From the NCBI GenBank assembly GCA_944381615.1, contig CALWLT010000014.1, forward strand, positions 1 through 60,495: a DNA stretch of 60,495 bases. Reading direction: 5' to 3'. The notes under the pieces were generated by a model, which was not told where the DNA came from, did not search any database, and worked only from the letters and a program-made list of their open reading frames with translations. Below are positions 28,467-36,380 of the stretch, in pieces. Both the position numbers and the translations under genes were made by a program. The stretch comes from an uncultured Lachnospiraceae bacterium (GTDB taxonomy: Bacteria > Bacillota > Clostridia > Lachnospirales > Lachnospiraceae). Position 1 is the stretch's first letter; each line of letters begins with the position of its first letter.

Positions 28467-28610
28467 GCGGCCGCGCAGGTAGTCTGTGCAAAACAGCGGT
28501 TCATGCCGCGTCGCGGCCGCGCAGGTAGTCTGAAAACAGCGGTTTATGCCGCGCTGCGGCCACGCAGGTAGTCTGAAAACAGCGGTTCATGCCGCGCTGC
28601 GGCCGCGCGC
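28467..28610. repeat. tandem 43-46 bp repeat, three copies plus a partial
   Basis: Units begin gcggccgcgcaggtagtctg and end atgccgcgct: 28467-28512, 28513-28555, 28556-28598, partial to 28610. Each unit starts with gcggc and ends with gccgc, so each can fold as a hairpin. It lies directly after the pfkA terminator and before the DUF6145 gene. Confidence 0.85.
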
Positions 28611-28657
28611 AAAGCCGCGGGAAAGACTCCCGGGCGGCGGGAAAACAGGAGGAAATG

Positions 28658-29068
28658 ATGGAGCAGGAGAGAGAAAAAACGGAAAACGTGGTGCTCTGCG
28701 GCGCCAATTCCTATGTGGAAAAATATTATCTCAACGAGGCGTTTGCGGGCCTGCCGGAGGCGGTCAAGGCCGAGCTGCAGATCCTGTGCGTGCTGTTTAC
28801 CGAGGATGTGGGCGGCGTGCTTCTTCTGGAGTTCACGCCGGACGGTTCGCTGCAGTTTCGGGTCGAGGCGGAAGAGAGCGATTATCTGTTTGACGAGATC
28901 GGGAGCGCCCTCAAGATCAAGCAGTACCAGGAGCAGAAACGGGAGCTTCTGGAATCCCTGGAATTATATTATAAGGTAAAAATGCTGGGAATCCCGGCAG
29001 AGGAGCTGCTGGACGAAGAACAGATGGAGCGCTATCAGGAGGACGACGGATGCGGGAAGAAGGACTGA
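28658..29068 (+). CDS. DUF6145 family protein
   Basis: 136 aa, acidic, soluble. Core NVVLCGANSYVEKYYLNEAF (about 9-28), LQILCVLFTEDVGGVLLLEF and SDYLFDEIGSALKIKQYQ, with a helical C-terminus. I associate it with DUF6145, a family seen mainly in Lachnospiraceae with no known function. Start 28658 (second of two adjacent ATGs) gives normal spacing to aggagg. The last 19 bp overlap dusB, so the two are translationally coupled. Confidence 0.65.
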   Translation: MEQEREKTENVVLCGANSYVEKYYLNEAFAGLPEAVKAELQILCVLFTEDVGGVLLLEFTPDGSLQFRVEAEESDYLFDEIGSALKIKQYQEQKRELLESLELYYKVKMLGIPAEELLDEEQMERYQEDDGCGKKD

Positions 29069-30021
29069 AAATCGGTTCCGTCGCGCTGAAAAACCGCGTG
29101 GCGCTGGCGCCGATGGCCGGCGTGACGGATCTTCCGTTCCGCCTGCTCTGCCGGGAACAGGGCTGCGGCCTCGTCTGCACGGAGATGGTCAGCGCCAAGG
29201 CGCTTCTTTATAAAAACAGGAACACGAAGCCGATTCTGGAGACGGGGCCGGGGGAGGATCCCGTCGCCGTGCAGCTGTTCGGCTCGGATCCGGATATCAT
29301 GAGCGAGATGGCGCTTCAGCTGGAGGAAGGGCCCTACGCGCTGATCGACGTCAATATGGGCTGTCCCGTGCCCAAGATCGTCAATAACGGAGAGGGATCC
29401 GCCCTCATGAGAAATCCGCGGTTGGCCGGGCAGATCCTGACGGCGATGGTAAAGAAACTGCACAAGCCGGTAACGGTCAAATTCCGCAAGGGATTTGACG
29501 AGAAAAGCGTGAACGCGGTGGAATTTGCAAAGATGGCCGAGAGCTGCGGCGTGGCGGCCGTGGCGGTGCACGGCCGGACGCGGGAACAGTACTACTCCGG
29601 CAGGGCGGACTGGGACATCATCCGCCGGGTTAAGGAAGCCGTCTCTATTCCGGTGTGGGGAAACGGCGATATTTTCACGCCGCAGGACGCCGGGCGCATG
29701 ATGGAAGAAACCGGCTGCGACGGAGTGATGATCGCGCGCGGCGCGCGCGGAAATCCCTGGATTTTCAGGCGCGTCGCTCATTACCTGGAAACGGGGGAAA
29801 TTCTGCCGCCTCCCGACGCCGCGGAGCTGAAGCGGGTCATCCTTCGCCACATCCGGCTGCAGGAGGAATACCGGGGCGATCGGATCGCGGCGAGAGAGAT
29901 GCGCAAGCACGTGGCCTGGTATACGGCGGGATATCCGCATTCTTCGGCGCTGCGGGGCGAGATCAACCGGACGGAGAGCGTGGAGGAGCTGGTAAAGCTG
30001 ATCGAAGACTGGGCGCCGTAG
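29050..30021 (+). CDS. dusB: tRNA-dihydrouridine synthase (DusB-like)
   Basis: 323 aa. FMN-dependent enzyme that reduces uridine in tRNA D-loops. LAPMAGVTDLPFRLLCRE FMN-site start, VNMGCPVPKIV with the catalytic Cys, AVAVHGRTREQYYSG, VWGNGDIFTPQDA and DGVMIARGARGNPWIF. C-terminal helical tRNA-recognition domain present. ATG lies inside the DUF6145 gene. Confidence 0.93.
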   Translation: MREEGLKIGSVALKNRVALAPMAGVTDLPFRLLCREQGCGLVCTEMVSAKALLYKNRNTKPILETGPGEDPVAVQLFGSDPDIMSEMALQLEEGPYALIDVNMGCPVPKIVNNGEGSALMRNPRLAGQILTAMVKKLHKPVTVKFRKGFDEKSVNAVEFAKMAESCGVAAVAVHGRTREQYYSGRADWDIIRRVKEAVSIPVWGNGDIFTPQDAGRMMEETGCDGVMIARGARGNPWIFRRVAHYLETGEILPPPDAAELKRVILRHIRLQEEYRGDRIAAREMRKHVAWYTAGYPHSSALRGEINRTESVEELVKLIEDWAP

Positions 30022-30025
30022 GTTT

Positions 30026-30130
30026 GGGCGGCTTTCCTGTAGGTTTTGCCGGGCGGCTTTCCTGTAGGTTTTGCCGGGCGGCTTTCATGTAGGCTTTGCC
30101 GGGCGCATGGCGGTTTGCCGGGCGGCTTTC
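30026..30130. repeat. tandem 25-bp repeat upstream of greA
   Basis: gggcggctttcctgtaggtt-ttgcc at 30026-30050, 30051-30075 and 30076-30100 (two changes), then a degenerate copy and a partial one ending at 30130. The partial copy stops 6 bp before the greA -35 hexamer. Confidence 0.85.
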
Positions 30131-30135
30131 ATTTC

Positions 30136-30164
30136 TTGACAATGCGGACCGGATCGAGTATAAT
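30136..30164 (+). promoter_or_regulatory. greA promoter
   Basis: Perfect TTGACA (30136-30141), 17 bp, TATAAT (30159-30164), 62 bp before the greA ATG. Confidence 0.88.
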
Positions 30165-30226
30165 AGTGCGATGCAAAGTTATGAACGGATTCGGCGACGA
30201 ATCCTGCAGGAGGAAGGATAGCTGTT

Positions 30227-30709
30227 ATGGCGGAGAAGAAGAACATTTTAACTTACGCGGGGTTAAAGCAGTATGAAGATGAGCTTCATGATCTGAAGGT
30301 TAATAAACGCCGGGAGATCGCGCAGAAGATCAAAGAGGCGAGAGAGCAGGGCGATCTGTCCGAGAATGCGGAGTACGACGCGGCGAAGGATGAGCAGAGG
30401 GACATCGAAGCCAGAATCGAGGTTCTGGAGAAGCTTTTAAAGAACGCGGAGGTCGTCGTCGAGGAGGAGATCGCTCTTGACAAGATCAGCGTCGGCTGCA
30501 AGGTAAAGCTTCTGGATGTGGAAGAGGACGAGGAGATGGAGTTTAAGATCGTCGGCTCCACGGAGGCGGACAGCCTGCAGCACAAGATTTCCAACGAGTC
30601 TCCGGTCGGCCATGCGCTGTTAGGCCGGAAGGCCGGGGAGACCGTGGAGGTGGAGACGCAGGCGGGGACGATCCAGTACAAGATCCTGGAGATCCAGAGA
30701 GTGTCTTAA
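30227..30709 (+). CDS. greA: transcription elongation factor GreA
   Basis: 160 aa. It rescues backtracked RNA polymerase by stimulating transcript cleavage. N-terminal coiled coil with acidic tip (REQGDLSENAEYDAAKDEQ), C-terminal FKBP-like domain (FKIVGSTEADSLQHKISNESPVGHALLGRKAGE). Ribosome site aggagga. lysS follows after 148 bp, which contain a GC-rich hairpin (cgcgcgccgccatggcgcgcg) but no clear promoter, so the two may be cotranscribed. Confidence 0.95.
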   Translation: MAEKKNILTYAGLKQYEDELHDLKVNKRREIAQKIKEAREQGDLSENAEYDAAKDEQRDIEARIEVLEKLLKNAEVVVEEEIALDKISVGCKVKLLDVEEDEEMEFKIVGSTEADSLQHKISNESPVGHALLGRKAGETVEVETQAGTIQYKILEIQRVS

Positions 30710-30857
30710 TCTCAGCGCGCAGCGCGGGGGAAGGCAGAGACGCCCCCGGGCCGCAGAACAGCTTAACAGAGAAAGAGAAAACTGCGTCTGTCTTATCGCG
30801 CGCCGCCATGGCGCGCGACCGGCAGGCGCCGCTTTGTAAAAAGAGAGGGAAACGAAC

Positions 30858-32756
30858 GTGGCAGATCAGAATCAGAGAGAGGAAAAGGATCTCAACCAGC
30901 TGCTGAAGGTGCGGCGGGAAAAACTCAGAGAGCTTCAGGAGAGCGGACGCGATCCGTTCCAGATTACGAAATTTGACGTGACGGCGCACAGCAGCGACGT
31001 GAAGGACCGGTTTGAGGAGCTGGAGGGAAAAGAGGTAACGGTTGCCGGGCGCATGATGTCCAGGCGCGTGATGGGCAAGGCGTCTTTCTGCCATATCCAG
31101 GACCTGAAGGGATCGATCCAGTCCTATGTGGCCCGGGACAGCGTGGGCGAAGCGGCGTACGCGGACTTTAAGAAGCTGGATATCGGGGATATCATCGGTA
31201 TTACGGGCACGGTGTTTCGCACGAAGACGGGAGAGATCTCGGTCCATGCCGAGTCGGTTACCCTGCTTACCAAGAGCCTGCAGGTCCTGCCGGAGAAGTT
31301 TCACGGCCTGACCAATACGGATATGCGCTACCGCCAGCGGTACGTGGATCTGATTATGAACCCGGAAGTCCGGGAGACCTTCGTAAAACGCTCGCAGATC
31401 CTGAAGGAGATCCGCAATTTCCTGGACGGCCGGGGATTCATGGAGGTCGAGACGCCGATGCTGGTGGCCAACGCCGGCGGCGCGGCGGCGCGCCCCTTCG
31501 AGACGCATTACAATGCGCTGGACGAGGACGTCAAGCTGCGCATTTCCCTGGAGCTTTACTTAAAACGCCTGATCGTGGGCGGCCTGGAGCGGGTCTATGA
31601 GATCGGCCGCGTGTTCCGCAACGAGGGCGTGGATACCCGCCACAATCCGGAGTTTACGCTGATGGAGCTCTACCAGGCGTACACGGATTACGAGGGCATG
31701 ATGGAGCTGACGGAGAGCATGTTCCGCTATCTGGCCGAGAAGGTCTGCGGAAGCGCCGTGATCAGCTACAACGGCACGGTCATCGACATGTCGAAGCCCT
31801 TTGAGCGCATTACCATGATCGATGCGGTCCGGAAATACTCCGGCGTGGATTTCTCGCAGGTAACGACGGACGAGGAGGCCAAAGCGCTGGCGGACGAGCA
31901 TCATGTGGCGTATGAGGCCCGCCATAAGAAGGGCGATATCATCAACCTGTTTTTTGAGGAATTCTGCGAGGAACACCTGATCCAGCCGATTTTCGTCATG
32001 GATCATCCGATCGAGATCTCGCCGCTGACCAAGAAGAAACCGGAGAACCCCGCGCTGGTGGAGCGGTTTGAGCTCTTTATCTACGGGCGCGAGATGTGCA
32101 ACGCCTACTCCGAGTTAAATGACCCGATCGATCAGCGGGAGCGCTTCGCGGCGCAGGAAGCGGCGTTTGCCGCCGGCGACGAGGAGGCCAACCATACGGA
32201 TGAGGATTTCCTCAACGCGCTGGAGATCGGCATGCCGCCGACCGGCGGCATCGGGTACGGCATCGACCGTCTGGTTATGCTGTTGACTGATTCCCAGGCC
32301 ATCCGCGACGTGCTGCTGTTCCCCACGATGAAATCGCTTGACAAAAAAGAGGCCTCCAGAGCGCCGGAGAAGGCGCCCATCGACCTTTCGCGGGTCAAGA
32401 TCGAGCCGCTCTTTGAAGAATTTGTCGATTTTGAAACCTTCAGCAAATCGGATTTTCGGGTGGTAAAGGTAAAAGACTGCGCCGCCGTGCCGAAGAGCAA
32501 GAAGCTTCTGCAGTTTACGCTGGACGACGGAAGCGGTACGGATCGCACGATCTTAAGCGGCATTCACGAATATTATGAGCCGGAGGAGCTGGTCGGCAAG
32601 ACCTGCATCGCGATCACAAACCTGCCGCCGAGGAAGATGATGGGCATCGATTCCTGCGGCATGCTGATCTCCGCCGTGTGCGAGTATGACGGGAAAGAAA
32701 TGCTCAACCTGCTGATGGTGGACGATTCGATCCCGGCAGGGGCGAAGCTGTACTGA
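30858..32756 (+). CDS. lysS: class II lysyl-tRNA synthetase with fused C-terminal tRNA-binding domain
   Basis: 632 aa, about 130 longer than ordinary bacterial LysRS. Residues 1-500: OB-fold anticodon domain, then class II motifs (motif 1 [18 protein letters not shown], motif 2 [20 protein letters not shown], motif 3 [13 protein letters not shown]). After a linker near 500-520, residues about 525-632 form an EMAPII/Trbp111-like tRNA-binding domain ([53 protein letters not shown]), as otherwise seen at the MetRS C-terminus. The tail probably strengthens tRNA binding. Confidence 0.94.
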   Translation: MADQNQREEKDLNQLLKVRREKLRELQESGRDPFQITKFDVTAHSSDVKDRFEELEGKEVTVAGRMMSRRVMGKASFCHIQDLKGSIQSYVARDSVGEAAYADFKKLDIGDIIGITGTVFRTKTGEISVHAESVTLLTKSLQVLPEKFHGLTNTDMRYRQRYVDLIMNPEVRETFVKRSQILKEIRNFLDGRGFMEVETPMLVANAGGAAARPFETHYNALDEDVKLRISLELYLKRLIVGGLERVYEIGRVFRNEGVDTRHNPEFTLMELYQAYTDYEGMMELTESMFRYLAEKVCGSAVISYNGTVIDMSKPFERITMIDAVRKYSGVDFSQVTTDEEAKALADEHHVAYEARHKKGDIINLFFEEFCEEHLIQPIFVMDHPIEISPLTKKKPENPALVERFELFIYGREMCNAYSELNDPIDQRERFAAQEAAFAAGDEEANHTDEDFLNALEIGMPPTGGIGYGIDRLVMLLTDSQAIRDVLLFPTMKSLDKKEASRAPEKAPIDLSRVKIEPLFEEFVDFETFSKSDFRVVKVKDCAAVPKSKKLLQFTLDDGSGTDRTILSGIHEYYEPEELVGKTCIAITNLPPRKMMGIDSCGMLISAVCEYDGKEMLNLLMVDDSIPAGAKLY

Positions 32757-32776
32757 TTAAATAGGAAGTAAAAAAC

Positions 32777-32823
32777 AGGCCGAAAGGAGGGCTTCGTCAG
32801 GAAGTCTCCTCCCTTCGGCCTTT
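32777..32823 (+). terminator. terminator after lysS
   Basis: A 14-bp stem aggccgaaaggagg (32777-32790) / cctcccttcggcct (32808-32821) with one mismatch, followed by TTTG. The U-tract is short. Confidence 0.65.
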
Positions 32824-32860
32824 GCGATCGGAAAAAAGGGCAGAAAGAAGTCAGGGAGAA

Positions 32861-33319
32861 ATGGAAATCAGGGAAATCAGAGAACATAAGAAGCGGTTCC
32901 TCGCGCTGCTTCTGCTGGGAGACGAGCAGGAGTCGATGATCGACCGGTATCTGGAGCGGGGAACTATGTATGTGCTGGACGACGGCGGGATCCGGGGCGA
33001 ATGTGTCGTCACGGATGAGGGAAACGGCGTGCTGGAGATCAAAAACATAGCGGTAAAACCGGAATCGCAGGGGAAGGGATATGGCCGGGCGATGATCGAA
33101 TTCCTTGTACAGAAATACCGGGGCCGCTATGCGGCGCTGCAGGCCGGTACCGGAGACAGCCCGCTGACGGTTCCGTTTTATGAAACGTGCGGCTTTGTCC
33201 GGGCCGGCCGGATCCGGAATTATTTTACGGATCAGTATGATCATCCCATCTGGGAGGGCGGCGTCCGGCTGACGGATCTGATCTATTTCCGGAGAGAGCT
33301 CGGGGAGCGAGAAATCTAA
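32861..33319 (+). CDS. GNAT family N-acetyltransferase
   Basis: 152 aa. Acetyl-CoA-binding motif A NIAVKPESQGKGYGRAMIEFL (Q/RxxGxG/A type) at about residues 66-86 and PFYETCGFVRAGRIRNYF near the end are diagnostic of GNAT enzymes. Substrate unknown. Start at 32861 with agggaga. It lies alone between the lysS terminator and the NlpC/P60 promoter. Confidence 0.85.
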   Translation: MEIREIREHKKRFLALLLLGDEQESMIDRYLERGTMYVLDDGGIRGECVVTDEGNGVLEIKNIAVKPESQGKGYGRAMIEFLVQKYRGRYAALQAGTGDSPLTVPFYETCGFVRAGRIRNYFTDQYDHPIWEGGVRLTDLIYFRRELGEREI

Positions 33320-33346
33320 AATAACTATAAAACAATTTCCGCAGAC

Positions 33347-33375
33347 TTGACAAGAAAGCGAAAAGAAAATATAAT
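33347..33375 (+). promoter_or_regulatory. promoter of the NlpC/P60 gene
   Basis: Perfect TTGACA (33347-33352), 17 bp, TATAAT (33370-33375). The start point should be near 33382, inside the repeated-site region described next. Confidence 0.88.
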
Positions 33376-33380
33376 AGCAA

Positions 33381-33435
33381 CGTAACATGATTTAATAATT
33401 ATGTAACATTTGATGACATAATTGTAACAATCATG
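33381..33435 (+). promoter_or_regulatory. phased GTAACA repeats and dyad downstream of the promoter
   Basis: cgtaac (33381), tgtaac (33403) and tgtaac (33424) lie 22 and 21 bp apart, with weaker matches halfway (ttaata at 33392, tgacat at 33414), so sites recur about every helical turn. Superimposed are inverted pairs catgatt/aatcatg (33386-33392, 33429-33435) and aattatgt/acataatt (33397-33404, 33416-33423). This resembles binding sites of OmpR-type response regulators such as WalR or PhoP. Being at and after the start point, bound regulator would more likely repress. Confidence 0.45.
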
Positions 33436-33488
33436 AATTACCTTACCTTTTCGCAGACAGAATCAAGATGACAGGGAGTTGTTTTAAC

Positions 33489-34211
33489 ATGAATTGGAAT
33501 AGAGGACGGAAACTGTTCGGGATGATGTGCGTTTGTTCGGCGCTGGCGGCCGGTTCGTTCCAGCCGGCGCTGGCGGGGCCTTCTACGGGGCTGGAATACG
33601 AGATGGTAGCTCTGGTGGAGGCGGACGACGTCTCGATCTACGCGGACGATGACGAGTCTTCGGCGGTCGTCGCCATGGCGCAGCCGGGCGGAAGCTACGA
33701 CGTTGTGGAAAAGAGCGGCGACGACTGGGTCAAGGTTGCGGCCGGAGAGCTGGAAGGCTATCTGAAGCTGCAGGGCGAGGTCATGCTGACCCGGGCGGAG
33801 GAAGCGGCGGCAGCGGCCGAGGTATTCATGGCGGAGCAGCAGAACCGTTCTCTCAGGGAGCAGGTGGTGGATTTCGCGCTTTCGTTTGTGGGCGGCCGCT
33901 ATCAGTACGGCGGCAGCGATCCGCATACGGGCGTGGACTGTTCCGGATTTACCCGCTATGTGATGCAGCACGGCGCGGGCGTCAGCCTGAACCGTTCTTC
34001 CTCCTCACAGGCGACGCAGGGACAGGCCATCAGCGCGGAGCAGATGCAGCCGGGCGACCTGATTTTTTACGGAAACGGGAGCCGCATCAATCATGTGGCC
34101 ATGTACATAGGAGACGGGCAGATCGTCCACGCCTCCACGGAGAAGACGGGAATCAAGACTTCGGTCTGGAATTACCGCAATCCGGTTAAAATCATCAACG
34201 TTCTGGGATAA
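33489..34211 (+). CDS. secreted NlpC/P60 peptidoglycan hydrolase with SH3 domain
   Basis: 240 aa. N-terminal signal peptide (LFGMMCVCSALAAGSFQPALA), SH3-like domain (residues about 35-95, VSIYADDDESSAVVAMAQPG...DDWVKVAAGELEGYLK), then NlpC/P60 catalytic domain: DCSGFTRYVM with the nucleophilic Cys, RINHVAMYIGDG with the His, IVHAST as third polar residue. It cleaves stem peptides of peptidoglycan outside the cell. Start at 33489 with cagggag upstream. Repeated operator-like sites at its promoter fit control by a cell-envelope two-component system. Confidence 0.92.
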   Translation: MNWNRGRKLFGMMCVCSALAAGSFQPALAGPSTGLEYEMVALVEADDVSIYADDDESSAVVAMAQPGGSYDVVEKSGDDWVKVAAGELEGYLKLQGEVMLTRAEEAAAAAEVFMAEQQNRSLREQVVDFALSFVGGRYQYGGSDPHTGVDCSGFTRYVMQHGAGVSLNRSSSSQATQGQAISAEQMQPGDLIFYGNGSRINHVAMYIGDGQIVHASTEKTGIKTSVWNYRNPVKIINVLG

Positions 34212-34298
34212 AGACGGACGGCGCGTTTTGCCTGCATATTTTTCCGGCGGGAATGCCATACTATCGGTGTAATCAAAATCCAGTCAGGAGGGAAAGAG

Positions 34299-34487
34299 AT
34301 GTCAGGTAAAAACAGTTACAGCGATATGGATTATGCCGCCGGGAAAAACAATTCTCAGAACAGCGGGAAAAACAGCTCGCAGAACAGTTCTCAGAACGCG
34401 GGCAGAAACAGTTCCCAGAACTGTGGAAAGAACAGTTCCAAGAACAGCAGCAGAAACAGCAGTCAGAACTCCTTCAGAGAGGACTGA
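34299..34487 (+). CDS. 62-aa Asn/Ser/Lys-rich protein
   Basis: Very low complexity: after MSGKNSYSDMDYAAG it repeats the pattern K/QNSxxNSS (SQNSGKNSSQNSSQNAGRNS). A strong ribosome site (aggaggg) and a following strong terminator argue that it is expressed. It lacks the glycine motifs of alpha/beta small acid-soluble spore proteins; a spore or surface hydrophilic peptide is possible, but I recognise no family. No promoter of its own is clear, so it may be read from the NlpC/P60 promoter. Confidence 0.6.
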   Translation: MSGKNSYSDMDYAAGKNNSQNSGKNSSQNSSQNAGRNSSQNCGKNSSKNSSRNSSQNSFRED

Positions 34488-34503
34488 GAGAGCAGACGGG
34501 ACG

Positions 34504-34546
34504 CAGGGCCCGCCGCCGGCCGAAGGCCGCGGCGGGCCCTGTTTTT
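34504..34546 (+). terminator. strong intrinsic terminator
   Basis: cagggcccgccgccggcc (34504-34521) pairs with ggccgcggcgggccctg (34525-34541) around gaa; five T follow. Confidence 0.9.
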
Positions 34547-34562
34547 GTCGTCCGGCGTGTTT

Positions 34563-34591
34563 TTCACAAAACGGGACGGGCGGAATATACT
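34563..34591 (+). promoter_or_regulatory. promoter of the rhodanese gene
   Basis: TTCACA (34563-34568), 17 bp, TATACT (34586-34591), 30 bp before the ATG at 34622. Confidence 0.65.
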
Positions 34592-34621
34592 GACAGTAAA
34601 GATGGACAGGAGGCGGATACC

Positions 34622-34966
34622 ATGTATGAGACCATACCGGTGCAGGATCTGGATGCCTGGCTGGAACAGGGATACCGGGGGCGAATCATCGATCTGCGGG
34701 ACCGGGATGCCTACCTGCAGTCGCATCTTTACGGCGCGGAGCATTATCCCTTCGGGGAGCTGTGGGAGAATCCGGCGCTTCTGGAGGGAGAGGATCCGCT
34801 GCTGTTTTACTGTGCGCGCGGGAGCGAGAGTATGCGGGCCTGCAATCTGTACTCCCGCCGGGGAAGGCTCGTCTTTAATCTGGGCGGCGGGTACCGCTAT
34901 TACCGCGGCCGCTACAGCGTGCCGGGAGAGCGTGAGCCGCGCGCTGAAGAAAGGGAAACTGTATAA
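34622..34966 (+). CDS. rhodanese-like domain protein
   Basis: 114 aa single-domain protein: IIDLRDRDAYLQSHLYGAEHYPFGEL, then the active-site loop YCARGSESMRACNLYSRRG with the catalytic Cys, and FNLGGGYRYYRG. Family members transfer sulfane sulfur or bind phosphorylated groups; the partner is unknown. The last about 12 residues (REPRAEERETV) are encoded by the first unit of a 43-bp tandem repeat, so the natural C-terminus seems to have been replaced or extended by repeat growth. Confidence 0.85.
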   Translation: MYETIPVQDLDAWLEQGYRGRIIDLRDRDAYLQSHLYGAEHYPFGELWENPALLEGEDPLLFYCARGSESMRACNLYSRRGRLVFNLGGGYRYYRGRYSVPGEREPRAEERETV

Positions 34967-35103
34967 CCGGAAACGTGAGCCGCGCGTCGGAGAAAGGGAA
35001 ACCGTAGAAGCGGAAACGTGAGCCGCGCGCTGGAGAAAGGGAAATCGTAGAAGCGGAAACGTGAGCCGCATGTCGGGAAAACGTGAGACGTGTGCCGGGA
35101 AAA
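34931..35103. repeat. tandem 43-bp repeat overlapping the rhodanese 3' end
   Basis: Units start cgtgagccgcgcg and contain agaaagggaaa: 34931-34973, 34974-35016, 35017-35059, then two shortened 22-bp copies from 35060 and 35082. The array ends six bases before the -35 hexamer at 35109. Confidence 0.88.
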
Positions 35104-35108
35104 GGGCG

Positions 35109-35137
35109 TTGACAGGAGCAGGCAGGTAAATTAGAAT
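35109..35137 (+). promoter_or_regulatory. promoter of the methyltransferase-peptidase-rdgB-phosphoesterase operon
   Basis: TTGACA (35109-35114), 17 bp, TAGAAT (35132-35137). The next four genes overlap each other and have no further promoter. Confidence 0.8.
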
Positions 35138-35195
35138 AAAGGAAGCGGCGCGCAGCGCCTGCCCCGGCGGCCGCAGGGAAGGCGCCGGGCGGAGA

Positions 35196-36380
35196 ATGGA
35201 AAGGATACGGATTTTGGAAAAGATGGAGCTGATAGCGCCCTGCCATTTCGGGCTGGAGGCGGTTTTGAAAAAGGAGATTGCGGATCTGGGCTATCCGGTT
35301 ACCGAGGTGGAGAACGGACGCGTGACGTTTTCGGGCGGCCCGGAGGCAATCTGCCGGGCGAACCTGTTTTTGCGGACGGCGGAACGGGTGCTTTTAAAGG
35401 TAGACAGCTTTACGGCGGTTACCTTCGACGAGTTATTTGAAAAAACGCGGGCCATTCCCTGGGAGAATGTTCTGCCGGCGGACGGCAGATGCTGGGTCAA
35501 GAAGGCTTCCTCCATCGGGAGCCGGCTGTTCAGCCCTTCCGACATACAGAAGATCATGAAGAAGGCGATTGCCAGGCGCATGCAGGAGGTTTATGATCTG
35601 GAGCGGATGCCGGAGACGGGGAGCGAATATCCGCTGCGGGTCTTTTTTTATAAGGACCGGGCGACGATCGGCATCGATACCAGCGGCGAGTCGCTGCACC
35701 GGCGCGGATACCGGCAGATGACGAGCAAGGCGCCCCTGACGGAGACGCTGGCGGCGGCGCTGATCCTTCTGACGCCCTGGCGGCGGGATCGGATCCTGGT
35801 GGATCCGTTCTGCGGCAGCGGGACCTTTCCCATCGAGGCGGCCATGATGGCGGCGGGGATCGCGCCGGGGATGAACCGCTCGTTTCTGGCGGAAAGCTGG
35901 AGCAACCTGATCCCGCGCCGCCTGTGGTACGAGGCGGCCGACGAGGCGGCAAACCTGGTGGACGATACGGTGCAGGTGGATATTCAGGGCTATGACGCGG
36001 ACGGCGATGTGATCCGGGCGGCGCGGGAGAACGCAGAGCGGGCGGGCGTCGCGCACCTCATTCATTTTCAGCGCCGTCCGGTAAAGGAGCTAAGCCATCC
36101 GAAAAAGTACGGATTCCTGATTACCAATCCGCCGTACGGGGAGCGCCTGGAGGATCGAAAGGATCTGCCGGAACTCTATGCGACGATCGGAGAGCGCTTC
36201 CGGAATCTGGACGCCTGGTCGCTGTATCTTCTGACGGCCTATGAGGACGCGGAGCGCTATATCGGACGGCGGGCGGACCGGAACCGGAAGATCTACAACG
36301 GGATGATGAAGACGTATTTTTATCAGTTTATGGGGCCCCGGCCGCCCAGACGGAAGGCGGGAGAGTCGGTTGAGACGTAG
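35196..36380 (+). CDS. THUMP-domain class I SAM-dependent RNA methyltransferase (RlmL/Trm14-like)
   Basis: 394 aa. N-terminal ferredoxin-like and THUMP region (LIAPCHFGLEAVLKKEIADLG, WVKKASSIGSRLFSPSDIQKIM), then a Rossmann methyltransferase: LVDPFCGSGTFPIEAAMMAAG for SAM binding and catalytic FLITNPPYGERL (NPPY motif for N-methylation of a base). Probable substrate is 23S rRNA guanine, by family. Start uncertain: 35196 (cggag close by) or 35223 (starts at MELIAPCHF). First gene of a four-gene overlapping operon. Confidence 0.9.
   Translation: MERIRILEKMELIAPCHFGLEAVLKKEIADLGYPVTEVENGRVTFSGGPEAICRANLFLRTAERVLLKVDSFTAVTFDELFEKTRAIPWENVLPADGRCWVKKASSIGSRLFSPSDIQKIMKKAIARRMQEVYDLERMPETGSEYPLRVFFYKDRATIGIDTSGESLHRRGYRQMTSKAPLTETLAAALILLTPWRRDRILVDPFCGSGTFPIEAAMMAAGIAPGMNRSFLAESWSNLIPRRLWYEAADEAANLVDDTVQVDIQGYDADGDVIRAARENAERAGVAHLIHFQRRPVKELSHPKKYGFLITNPPYGERLEDRKDLPELYATIGERFRNLDAWSLYLLTAYEDAERYIGRRADRNRKIYNGMMKTYFYQFMGPRPPRRKAGESVET

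Noticed and set aside
28467..28610. Possible CRISPR array
   Set aside because: Units are contiguous and nearly identical over their whole length, with no unique spacers and no cas genes nearby. It is a simple tandem repeat; the same applies to the 25-, 43- and 21-bp arrays.
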